A DNA stretch of 64,000 bases from Hyphomonas oceanitis SCH89 (lineage in GTDB: Bacteria; Pseudomonadota; Alphaproteobacteria; Caulobacterales; Hyphomonadaceae), in NCBI RefSeq assembly GCF_000685295.1, contig NZ_ARYL01000005.1, positions 62,001-126,000 of the forward strand, in the 5' to 3' direction. The notes under the pieces are model-generated. The model saw only the letters and a program-made list of their open reading frames with translations. It did no database searches and was not told the origin of the DNA. Positions within the stretch are counted from its first letter, which is position 1; every line of letters begins with the position of its first letter. The translations under genes and the position numbers were made by a program. This document shows, one piece after another, positions 25,385 through 33,568 of this stretch.

Positions 25385-27823
25385 TCACAGCCTTTTCTTG
25401 GTCCGCCCCTCATGAGCCCGCGCATTGGCCGGATCATCCGGCCAGTCATGCTTGGGATAGCGCCCGCGCATGTCCTTCGCCATGTCGCGATAGCCATTAG
25501 CCCAGAAGCGCGGCAGGTCCTGCGTGGTCGCCGCCGGTTTCATGCCCGGCGACAGCAGCTCCACCGTCACAGGCACACGGCCGGACGCAATCGCAGGATG
25601 CGTCGCAAGGCCATAAAACGCCTGCGCCCGAGCCGACACCAGTGGCGCGCGCGGGTCCACATAATCAACCGAAGCGGTCTGGCCGGAGGGCAGGGTGAGC
25701 GCCAGCGGCGCATGCAGCCGCAGCGCCTCCTGCACCTGCCAGTCGAACGATGCTACCAGCGCCTCGCGCACTTTTCCGGCCGCGGGAACCTGCGCGCCCT
25801 GCCGCTTCAGCAATGGCATCAGCCAATCAGGCGCATCCGCCAGAAGACTCTCAATCGACCAATCGGCGCCCTCAATCAGTCCGGCCTGCACAAGCACGCG
25901 CAGGCGTCCCAGCGTCTCCTCCACCACATCTTCCGCTCCAATCGCCCCAAAGCCTTCCGTCACAACGGCATCCAGCATGGCTTTGGCCGCAACGGCGGGC
26001 GCAGGTTTCGGCAGCGGCGTTTCGGACAGCACGATGGCGCCCAGCGCGCGCACGCGCCTTGCGGCAAACTTGCCCGTCTTCGGATCAAAGTCTGCCCGCT
26101 CTTCGGTCGTCACGCCACTAGCCAGCGCATCCGCCTCGCTGATCGGCGCGGCCAGCGTAATCCGCGCCTGACCGCTCGCCCCGCCAAGATCCGCAATCAC
26201 CAGCCAGTCGGACTTCGCCAGCGCGTCCGTGACCGGCAGCGTGGCCGCGCGGCCCGACGCCATCAGGTAGACCCCCTCACTGCCAGGCCGGGCCCGCGCG
26301 ATCTGGTCCGGCCACGCCCTGGCGAGCAGCGTCGCCACATCGCCTGAAGATGCCGCGCCCTTGCCCCAGGTCTTAGCCTGCTGTTGCAGCGTCCGCGCGC
26401 GCGGCGACCGCTCCGCCCGGAAGCGCGACAGGCGTTCGCGAATGTCGGCCGCATTGCCGCCCATCCCGCGCTCACCCGCGAGCGCCGCAATCTCTGCCGC
26501 CAAGGCGCGTTCGCCGGGCGATCCGGCCCCGGCCACAAGCGCCGCAAGACGCGGCGCAAGCGGCAGACGCGCCATCTCCGCCCCTAGCGGGGTCAGACTG
26601 CCCGCATCATCCAGCGCACCGAGGCGCGTCAGCATGTCGGTCGCCGCTTTCAGTTTTCCTGCGGGCGGCGCATCAAGCCATGTCAGGTTGCCCGCATCGC
26701 GCTCGCCCCATTCGGCGAGCGCCAGCACGAGACCCGAAAGATCGCTGCCAAGAATTTCCGGCTGCGGCGCGGCGACCAGCCCGCGTGTCGCCGCTTCGTC
26801 CCAGAGACGGTAGCAGACGCCCGGCGCTGTGCGCCCCGCCCGCCCCCGGCGCTGGTCAACCGAAGCCCGCGATGCCTTCACCGTTGTCAGCCGTTGGCCG
26901 AGACCCCCCGTATCATCCTCGGCCACGCGGGCGAGGCCAGAGTCGATCACGACGGTCACGCCTTCAATCGTCAGCGCACTCTCCGCAATATCGGTCGCCA
27001 GCACAATCTTGCGGATACCGGGTGGGGCAGGGGAAACCGCAGCATCCTGTTCAGCCGGCGACAGCGCGCCGAAGAGCGGAGCCACACGGCAGTCTTCCGG
27101 CAGATCCTCCAGCCGCTCTGCGACATGCGAAATCTCCCGCGCACCCGGCAGAAAGACGAGGATGGAGCCTTTTTCCTCCCGCAGCGCCCGGCGAACCGCC
27201 GCCGCCATCCGGTCCTCGATCCGGTCAGTCGATCGACCAAGATAGCGTGTCTCCACTTCGAACTGCCGCCCCGCACTCTCGATAACCGGCGCGTCAATGA
27301 CAGTGGCCACCCGGCCCGTATCCAGCGTCGCCGACATGACAAGAATGCGCAGATCCTCCGCCAGAACGCCCTGCGCCTCCAGCGCGAGGGCCAAACCAAG
27401 ATCAGCATTCAGGCGCCGCTCGTGGAATTCGTCAAAAATGACCGCTCCGACGCCCTTCAATTCAGGGTCTGACAGGATGCGCCGTGTGAAGAGGCCGTCC
27501 GTAATCACTTCAATGCGCGTTGCGGCAGAGACCTTCCGGTCAACGCGCGTCGTCAGGCCCACGGTCTGCCCCAAAGGCTCGCCGAGGCTTTGCGCCATCC
27601 GCACCGCCGCCATGCGCGCGGCCACACGGCGCGGTTCCAGCAGCAGAATGCGTCCCGGAATCACCACAGGCCCGCCCGTCAGTCCGGCCAGCGCCAGCGG
27701 AACGCGCGTTGTCTTGCCAGCCCCCGGCGGCGCAGCGAGCACGAGGCGATGGCCGTCGCGAAGCGCGCCGCAGACCTCGTTCAGCACATCATCAATCGGC
27801 AGGGGAGACATCGCGACGCTCAT
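25385..27823 (-). CDS. hrpB: ATP-dependent helicase HrpB
   Basis: 812 residues from the Met at 27823 (MSVAMSPLPI); an in-frame start at 27907 adds a poor N-terminus. DEAH-type helicase motifs are in order: GAGKTT (residues 34-39), DEFHER, SATLD, TDIAESALTIEGV and QRRGRAGRT, followed by a helicase-associated region and the HrpB C-terminal domain (LPRFWANGYRDMAKDMRGRYPKHDWPDDP-type tail). The role is poorly known; RNA remodelling is assumed from the family. It is divergent from the symporter gene. Confidence 0.95.
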   Translation of the reverse strand: MSVAMSPLPIDDVLNEVCGALRDGHRLVLAAPPGAGKTTRVPLALAGLTGGPVVIPGRILLLEPRRVAARMAAVRMAQSLGEPLGQTVGLTTRVDRKVSAATRIEVITDGLFTRRILSDPELKGVGAVIFDEFHERRLNADLGLALALEAQGVLAEDLRILVMSATLDTGRVATVIDAPVIESAGRQFEVETRYLGRSTDRIEDRMAAAVRRALREEKGSILVFLPGAREISHVAERLEDLPEDCRVAPLFGALSPAEQDAAVSPAPPGIRKIVLATDIAESALTIEGVTVVIDSGLARVAEDDTGGLGQRLTTVKASRASVDQRRGRAGRTAPGVCYRLWDEAATRGLVAAPQPEILGSDLSGLVLALAEWGERDAGNLTWLDAPPAGKLKAATDMLTRLGALDDAGSLTPLGAEMARLPLAPRLAALVAGAGSPGERALAAEIAALAGERGMGGNAADIRERLSRFRAERSPRARTLQQQAKTWGKGAASSGDVATLLARAWPDQIARARPGSEGVYLMASGRAATLPVTDALAKSDWLVIADLGGASGQARITLAAPISEADALASGVTTEERADFDPKTGKFAARRVRALGAIVLSETPLPKPAPAVAAKAMLDAVVTEGFGAIGAEDVVEETLGRLRVLVQAGLIEGADWSIESLLADAPDWLMPLLKRQGAQVPAAGKVREALVASFDWQVQEALRLHAPLALTLPSGQTASVDYVDPRAPLVSARAQAFYGLATHPAIASGRVPVTVELLSPGMKPAATTQDLPRFWANGYRDMAKDMRGRYPKHDWPDDPANARAHEGRTKKRL

Positions 27824-27975
27824 GGGGCGCAGACATAGGGCCGGGGGGCATTGCAGGGCAATGGGCATTACGTGGGCAGCCAGCCCGACCACTGGCAAAA
27901 TCGCCATCTCGGCATTTGCCTTCCCCGCAAAGCCCCCCTACCGTCCCGGCTTCAAATGACTCATGGGAGTGGCGT

Positions 27976-29289
27976 ATGGGCTGGTGGTTCAAGATAGATT
28001 TGTGGAAGCGGGTGATGGTCGGCCTGGCGCTGGGCGCGATCACCGGGCTCATCCTGCGGCAGGTCATGGGGGCGGAGGCCGCTGGCGCCAATGTCACCGC
28101 ATGGGCCAAGCCCATCGGCGATGCCTTCATCAACCTGATCAAGATGCTGGTTGTTCCGCTCATCTTCACCACGCTTGTTTCGGGCGTGCTGGCCATGGGC
28201 GACCCCAAGAAACTCGGCAGTCTCGGCGGCCGCGCCCTCGGCATGTATATGTGCACGACGCTGATCGCAGTCTCCTTCGGCCTGCTGATGGGCTCGATCA
28301 TCCAGCCCGGCGCCGGCTTCGATACGACCACCGTTAATCCGGCTGACATGGAAAACACGCGCGCCCAGCTCGCCGCCAATCCGCAGCCCGGCAGCGTCGC
28401 CGAGCAGCTGATGAACACGATCCTGTCGATCATCCCGACCAATCCCGTGGCCGCCATGGCCAATGGCGACGTCCTGCCCATCATTTTCTTTGCCATCATG
28501 TTCGGCATCGGCATCCTCGTCTCCGGCGATGCCGGCAAGCCGCTGGCCAATGTGATGAACAGCGCCGCCGAAGCCATGATGAAGCTGACACTGATCGTCA
28601 TGGAAACGGCGCCCATCGGCGTCTTTGCCCTGATGGCCTGGGTCCTCGGCGACCGGGGGCTCACCATTCTCGCCGTGCTCGGCAAGATGACGGCGGCGCT
28701 CTATATCGCCTGCGCCCTGCACATGCTTTTCACCTTCGGCTTCGTCATCAAGGTCATTCTGCGCCTGCCGCTGTTCGACTTCTTCAGGGGCGCCGTGGAT
28801 GCGCAGGCCGTGGCCTTCTCGACCTCGTCGTCCAACGCCACCCTGCCAATGACCATGTCCTGCGCCACGCAGAACCTCGGCATCAGCAAATCGATTGCCT
28901 CCTCGGTCCTGCCACTCGGCGCGACCATCAACATGGACGGGACGGCGCTCTATCAGGGCCTGATCGCCCTGTTTGCTGCTCAGGCGCTCGGCCTGCCGAT
29001 GACGTTCAGCATGTATTTTACCATCGCCCTGATGGCGACGCTCGTGTCGATCGGCACGGCAGGCATTCCTTCAGTCAGCCTGTTCCTGGCCGCCACCACG
29101 CTCAGCGTTGTTGGCGTGTCAGCAGACCAGACCGTACTGATCATCGCTCTTCTCTTCCCCTTCGACCGCATCCTCGACATGGCGCGCACGGTGACCAACA
29201 TCACTGGCGACCTCGCGGTTGCAACGGCGGTCGCCAAGTGGGAAGGAGAGTTCGATGAAGAGGTCTTCCGAGCCCGAGACGCCGTCTAG
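27976..29289 (+). CDS. Dicarboxylate/amino acid:cation symporter (DAACS)
   Basis: 437 residues with about eight membrane helices and two re-entrant hairpins. It has the family's serine-rich motif STSSSNATLP and the NMDGTALYQG segment with its substrate and sodium-binding residues. It should take up C4-dicarboxylates or acidic amino acids with Na+ or H+. GGGAGTGG precedes the ATG; the frame extends upstream but antisense to hrpB, so this start is preferred. The PAP2 gene begins inside its last 35 bases. Confidence 0.93.
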   Translation: MGWWFKIDLWKRVMVGLALGAITGLILRQVMGAEAAGANVTAWAKPIGDAFINLIKMLVVPLIFTTLVSGVLAMGDPKKLGSLGGRALGMYMCTTLIAVSFGLLMGSIIQPGAGFDTTTVNPADMENTRAQLAANPQPGSVAEQLMNTILSIIPTNPVAAMANGDVLPIIFFAIMFGIGILVSGDAGKPLANVMNSAAEAMMKLTLIVMETAPIGVFALMAWVLGDRGLTILAVLGKMTAALYIACALHMLFTFGFVIKVILRLPLFDFFRGAVDAQAVAFSTSSSNATLPMTMSCATQNLGISKSIASSVLPLGATINMDGTALYQGLIALFAAQALGLPMTFSMYFTIALMATLVSIGTAGIPSVSLFLAATTLSVVGVSADQTVLIIALLFPFDRILDMARTVTNITGDLAVATAVAKWEGEFDEEVFRARDAV

Positions 29290-30013
29290 GCACAGAATGC
29301 GGCGCACCGCCCTGGCGGTGCCCGCAGCCCTCTGCGCGCTTGTCCTGGCGCTACTCGTCTCCGGCATCGCGGGTCTATGGGATATTGATGTCTTCGACCG
29401 GAGCATCACCGACCAGGTGCCCGGCCTTCGCACGCCCGCGCTGACCAATGTCATGCTCTTCGTCTCCGCCTTTGGCGACGCGGTCTATCTCTGGTTCATG
29501 GGGCCTCTGGTCCTCGTCACCCTCGGCCTCTATCGCAACTGGCGCGCTCTCGCCGCCTATTCGGCGGTCTTCGTCCTGACGCCCATTATCGTCCGCCTCG
29601 TCAAGGCCTGGGTCGCCCGGCCCCGTCCAACCGTTGATCTCTATGGCGGCGTCGAAGCCTTCAGCTTCCCGAGTGGCCATGCCACCAATTCCACCCTCAT
29701 CTATGGCGGGCTCGCCCTGCTCGCCTTGATGACGTTCAAGGGTGCCGCGCGCTTGTGGGCGGTCGGCTGCCTCTCCGTACTCATCCTGCTCATCGCGGCA
29801 TCCCGCATCTATGTCGGCGCCCACTGGCCGAGCGACACGCTGGCGGGCCTTGCGCTCGGCGGCCTGATGCTGTGCGGACTCGGAACGGTCACGGAATACC
29901 CCGCGAATAACCGCTCAACACTCTTCACTGTCACCGCACTGGCCCTGACGGGGCCCCTCTATGCCCTGCTGACGCTGCCGGCCGCGCGCATGCTCTATCA
30001 CGCACTCGGTTAG
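29255..30013 (+). CDS. PAP2-family membrane phosphatase
   Basis: 252 residues, about six membrane helices. The three phosphatase motifs are intact: KAWVARPRP, PSGH and SRIYVGAHWPSD. Such enzymes remove phosphate from undecaprenyl pyrophosphate, phosphatidate or related lipids on the periplasmic face; the substrate is not decided. GGAAGGAG is placed before the ATG at 29255. It overlaps the symporter by 35 bases and is 11 bases ahead of the MATE gene, so the three probably form an operon. Confidence 0.9.
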   Translation: MKRSSEPETPSRHRMRRTALAVPAALCALVLALLVSGIAGLWDIDVFDRSITDQVPGLRTPALTNVMLFVSAFGDAVYLWFMGPLVLVTLGLYRNWRALAAYSAVFVLTPIIVRLVKAWVARPRPTVDLYGGVEAFSFPSGHATNSTLIYGGLALLALMTFKGAARLWAVGCLSVLILLIAASRIYVGAHWPSDTLAGLALGGLMLCGLGTVTEYPANNRSTLFTVTALALTGPLYALLTLPAARMLYHALG

Positions 30014-30024
30014 GCTGGCCGCCG

Positions 30025-31329
30025 ATGCTGACGCGCCGGAAGGTCTTCTCCCTCGCCATTCCCATTGTGCTGGCACAGGCTGCGACCGCCACGACCGGCA
30101 TTGCCGACACGTTCGCCATGGGCCGCTTCGGCGACAAGGCAGACCTCGCAGCCGTCGCCATCGCCGCCGTCGCATACAGCTTTATCTATTGGGGTTTTGG
30201 CTTCCTGCGCATGTCCACAACAGGCCTTGCAGCACAGGCCAATGGCCGTGACGACGCGCCGGAAGTGCGGGCCACATTGCTACGCGCCCTGATGCTTGGC
30301 GCCGCCATCGGCGCAGTCCTTTTCCTCCTTTCCCCGCTGCTGCGCGGGCTCACCTTCGCCGCCTTTGCCGGAACCGACCATGTGGAAACCCTCGCCGCAG
30401 GCTATTTCAACGCCCGCATCTTCGGCGCCCCCGCCTACCTGATGGGATTGGGCATTACAGGCTGGCTGATTGGCACGGGAAAGACCGGTCAGATGCTGGC
30501 CGTACAGATCGTGATGAACAGCGTGAATGTCGGGCTGGATATATGGTTCGTGGCCGGGCTGCACCTTGGCCCGACAGGCATTGGCGCCGGAACAGCCATT
30601 GCAGAATGGACGGCGCTGGCCTTCGGACTGGTTCTCGTGCGCGACGGCTTCAAGGCACCTGCCCGACTGCTGGACAAGGCACGCCTTGTCGCCCTGTTCT
30701 CGGCCAATCGCGACATCATGATCCGCACGCTAGCCCTCGTGTTCAGCTTTGGCTGGTTTGTCCGCTCCGGCACTCTCATCGGCACTGCGGCAACAGCTGG
30801 CAACGAAGTCCTGCTGCAATTCATCACCGTGTCAGCCTTCGTGCTCGATGGCTTTGCCTTTGTCGCCGAGAAGGAAGCAGGCGAAGCCTTTGGCGCAGGC
30901 AACAGCAAGCGGCTCGGCCGGGCCATGCGCCTGACGTCTGAGTTCGCGCTCGGCTTCGGCGCCCTGTTCGCCCTGACTTATTTCCTCGGCGGCGGCTGGC
31001 TGATCAGGGCCTTTATCGCCGACCCGGAGGCGCGCCGCGCGGCACTGGATTTCCTGCCCTTCTGCGCTGCTGTGCCAATCATCGGCGTTGCGGCCTGGCA
31101 ATTGGATGGGCTGTTCCTGGGCACAACGCAGGGCAGGGCGTTGCGCACGGCCGGGCTTATATCTGCAGCCCTCTATCTGGCGACCGACATGGTGCTGCGC
31201 CCGGTATGGGGAAATGCCGGTGTCTGGACCGCTTTCCTGCTGATGTATGTCTATCGCGCGGCGGCACTGGGCTGGTTCGTGCCGGGGCTCTTCAGAGGTC
31301 TTTCCCGACCGCCTGTTCCAGCCGCGTAA
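30025..31329 (+). CDS. MATE-family efflux transporter, DinF type
   Basis: 434 residues with about twelve membrane helices in two halves. The N-terminus (SLAIPIVLAQAATATTGIADT) and the internal LNVGLD-like and FVAEKEAGEAFGAGN segments are typical of the DinF branch of MATE exporters, which expel cationic compounds against H+ or Na+. Its last 38 bases overlap the 3' end of pyrD on the other strand. Confidence 0.9.
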   Translation: MLTRRKVFSLAIPIVLAQAATATTGIADTFAMGRFGDKADLAAVAIAAVAYSFIYWGFGFLRMSTTGLAAQANGRDDAPEVRATLLRALMLGAAIGAVLFLLSPLLRGLTFAAFAGTDHVETLAAGYFNARIFGAPAYLMGLGITGWLIGTGKTGQMLAVQIVMNSVNVGLDIWFVAGLHLGPTGIGAGTAIAEWTALAFGLVLVRDGFKAPARLLDKARLVALFSANRDIMIRTLALVFSFGWFVRSGTLIGTAATAGNEVLLQFITVSAFVLDGFAFVAEKEAGEAFGAGNSKRLGRAMRLTSEFALGFGALFALTYFLGGGWLIRAFIADPEARRAALDFLPFCAAVPIIGVAAWQLDGLFLGTTQGRALRTAGLISAALYLATDMVLRPVWGNAGVWTAFLLMYVYRAAALGWFVPGLFRGLSRPPVPAA

Positions 31330-32344
31330 ACCCGTCGGCCTTCAACAGGCCAGCCAGTTCCGAATGGACCCGGCTGACAAGCCCGGGGCCTTCATAGACC
31401 ATTGCCGAATAGAGCTGTACCGCATGGGCACCGGCCCGAATCTTGGCATAGGCATCGGCGCCACTGGCAATGCCGCCAGCCCCAATAAGATCAAACTCAC
31501 CCTTGAGCGACCGGGCAAAGGCTTTCAACACTTCAGTCGAAGGCGCCATGAGCGGGGCGCCGGACAGGCCACCCGTCTCGGCCTTGTCACGGCTGGTCAG
31601 GCTGTTTGGCCGGGCAAGCGTGGTGTTCGAGACGATAAGTCCCGACAGCCATGCGCCCTGGTTGCGCACGACCCCGACAATATCGGCAATCGCCTCGGCG
31701 TCGAGATCAGGGGCCACCTTCAGGAAGACCGGCTTCCCCGCCCTGTCGGCTACGCCGCAGGCCGTGAGGAGGGATTCAAGCGCGGCCTTGTCCTGAAGGC
31801 CGCGCAGGCCGGGTGTGTTGGGCGAGGAAATATTGACGGTGACATAGTTCGCATGGGGCGCGACCGCCTCGATGCCGCGCACATAATCGGCAATCCTGTC
31901 AGCGCTTTCCTTGTTGGCTCCGACATTGGCCCCGATAGGTGGCGCAGCGCGGTATTTCGACAGGCGCCGCACGAAGTAGTCGAGGCCGAAATTGTTGAAC
32001 CCCATCCGGTTGATGACGGCCTTGTCTTCACTGAGGCGAAAGAGGCGCGGCTTCGGATTGCCCGGCTGGGGCAGCGGCGTGACCGTGCCGCATTCGATGA
32101 AACCAAAACCGAACCGCGCGACGGACGAAGGCACTTCGCAATTCTTGTCAAAGCCCGCCGCAAGACCGACAGGGCCTGCGAATGTCAGGCCGGATTTGGG
32201 CAAAGTTGTTGCCAGGATCGGATCAATGGCTGGCGCCTTGAGAGGCACGCCAAGCCCCTTTTCCAGCGCTTTGATAGTCGCGGTATGGGCCGCTTCCGGC
32301 GGCAGGAGTTTTACGGCGGCAACGCCGATATCAGTCAGCCCCAT
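31292..32344 (-). CDS. pyrD: Dihydroorotate dehydrogenase (quinone), class 2
   Basis: 350 residues. It oxidises dihydroorotate to orotate with ubiquinone in pyrimidine synthesis. The N-terminal helix region for membrane docking is present, then GLAAGFDKN, an INRMGFNN segment, NISSPNTPGLR with the class 2 catalytic Ser, and GGIASGADAYAKI near the phosphate site. It starts on the base after the DUF952 stop, so both are co-transcribed. Its 3' end overlaps the MATE gene by 38 bases. Confidence 0.96.
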   Translation of the reverse strand: MGLTDIGVAAVKLLPPEAAHTATIKALEKGLGVPLKAPAIDPILATTLPKSGLTFAGPVGLAAGFDKNCEVPSSVARFGFGFIECGTVTPLPQPGNPKPRLFRLSEDKAVINRMGFNNFGLDYFVRRLSKYRAAPPIGANVGANKESADRIADYVRGIEAVAPHANYVTVNISSPNTPGLRGLQDKAALESLLTACGVADRAGKPVFLKVAPDLDAEAIADIVGVVRNQGAWLSGLIVSNTTLARPNSLTSRDKAETGGLSGAPLMAPSTEVLKAFARSLKGEFDLIGAGGIASGADAYAKIRAGAHAVQLYSAMVYEGPGLVSRVHSELAGLLKADGFTRLEQAVGKDL

Positions 32345-32686
32345 CTAGAGATCCTCCGGCATGGTTGGCGTGCCGCTTGTATCCGGGCGAAGCTGCCAAT
32401 GACGGCTGGCAAGCGCAATGGAAAGATCGCCATAAAGATGCGGAAACAGCGTGCCGCCACGGCTCGGTTCCCATTTCAGGGGCGGCAGGTCTGCCACGGC
32501 GAATTCAAGAAGATGCACGACGGGCTGGCCTGAATAATAGAGCCGGGCCGTCTCCGCGACGGTCCCAATGCCTGACAGGTGAACATAACCATCTGCCGCG
32601 TCCAGTGGGACAGACGTGACGCCAGCAGCTTCTGCGGCGGACCAATCGGCTTGGCTAAGTAATTTGTAGACATGCGTGTCGCTCAT
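32345..32686 (-). CDS. DUF952 domain protein
   Basis: 113 residues beginning MSDTHVYKLL. It has the DUF952 pattern: YKLLSQADW at the start, DGYVHLSG in the middle, LKWEPSRGGTLFPHLYG and a closing LYGDLSI region. The family is small, cytosolic and of unknown function, possibly an ADP-ribosyl-type fold from distant similarity. It is directly upstream of pyrD with no gap, an order common in alphaproteobacteria from general knowledge. Confidence 0.88.
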   Translation of the reverse strand: MSDTHVYKLLSQADWSAAEAAGVTSVPLDAADGYVHLSGIGTVAETARLYYSGQPVVHLLEFAVADLPPLKWEPSRGGTLFPHLYGDLSIALASRHWQLRPDTSGTPTMPEDL

Positions 32687-32793
32687 TGGGCGGTTTCAGC
32701 AGGCTTTGGGCGACCGCGCAACGGCGCGTGACGCCCTATGCAGCGGAACCCGGTTGGTCCGCCCGCGTTTGGCTGCAAAGAAGGAATTATTCC

Positions 32794-33126
32794 ATGCTGA
32801 CCAGAACCCTCGCCATACTTGCGTTGTCCACAGCTTTTAGCCCCGTCGCGCTGGCCGATCCTGGTGCGCATGGCGGCCCTAAAGCGTGTCCGCCCGGGCT
32901 TGCCAAAAAAGGCTGTATCCCGCCCGGACAGGCCAAGAAATATGACATTGGTGGCCATCTGCCGCGTGAATATGACCGGTTTCGCGATTACGATCGCTAC
33001 GACCTGAAAGCACCGCCGCCGGGATATTACTATTCGCGTGTCGATGATGACGTGCTGCTGGTTGATGAAGACACGCGCACAATCATCAGCCTTGTTTCAA
33101 TTCTGGGAGCACTTGCGCAGCAATAA
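32794..33126 (+). CDS. RcnB-like small exported protein
   Basis: 110 residues from the ATG at 32794 with AAGGAA upstream. A signal peptide (LAILALSTAFSPVALA) is followed by CPPGLAKKGCIPPGQAKKY, as in RcnB/CigR-type periplasmic proteins, and a YYYSRVDDDVLLVDEDTR motif at the end. RcnB modulates nickel/cobalt efflux in E. coli; no rcnA-like efflux gene is near, so metal handling is only a family-level guess. It is followed 19 bases later by a DUF4112 gene. Confidence 0.8.
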   Translation: MLTRTLAILALSTAFSPVALADPGAHGGPKACPPGLAKKGCIPPGQAKKYDIGGHLPREYDRFRDYDRYDLKAPPPGYYYSRVDDDVLLVDEDTRTIISLVSILGALAQQ

Positions 33127-33145
33127 GAGCGCAAAGGGGGGATAA

Positions 33146-33568
33146 ATGGGAAAGGATCGCACAGCGGATAGCGAACTCCTGAATGTACAGCTCGGAAACG
33201 GGCGAACGCTCGAGGATGAGTTGCGCCACCTGCAGATGTTTGCACGTGTGCTGGATTCGCGCTTTTCGCTGATGGGCATGAAGTTCGGGCTGGATTCAGT
33301 GCTCGGCCTTGTGCCTGTGGCGGGAGACGTCGCGACGGGTCTGGCTGGCACCTATGCGCTTTACACCGCTGCGCGGCTGAAGCTTCATCCCATCGCCCTG
33401 GCGCATATCGGCTGGAACCTGCTGTTCGATACGACGCTGGGAGCAATCCCTGTATTTGGTGATGCGTTCGACTTTTTCTTCAAGTCGAACACCAAGAATG
33501 TACGCGTTATCGAGAAGCATCTTCGGCGCAAAGTGCAGAAACAGCTGAAGAACCAGCCCTTGGCCTAG
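33146..33568 (+). CDS. DUF4112 domain protein
   Basis: 140 residues. The DUF4112 core is clear: FGLDSVLGLVPVAGDVATG and a matching second half LFDTTLGAIPVFGDAFDFFFKSN, giving a helical hairpin membrane region. GGGGGGA lies before the ATG. Function unknown. The C-terminus is basic (LRRKVQKQLKN). It shares its TAG stop with the opposite-strand coiled-coil gene through one CTAG. Confidence 0.87.
   Translation: MGKDRTADSELLNVQLGNGRTLEDELRHLQMFARVLDSRFSLMGMKFGLDSVLGLVPVAGDVATGLAGTYALYTAARLKLHPIALAHIGWNLLFDTTLGAIPVFGDAFDFFFKSNTKNVRVIEKHLRRKVQKQLKNQPLA

Noticed and set aside
24980-26347. A 455-codon open frame on the plus strand
   Set aside because: It runs antisense to the OmpA-type gene and hrpB. 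The product is very rich in Arg and His and has no motif.
31247-32533. A 428-codon open frame on the plus strand overlapping pyrD
   Set aside because: pyrD on the other strand has every class 2 motif. The plus-strand product resembles no protein and has no ribosome site.
32824-32832. TTGTCCACA, a DnaA-box-like sequence near the skew change
   Set aside because: It is a single box inside the signal peptide code of the RcnB-like gene, with no AT-rich stretch or further boxes, so it does not support an origin.
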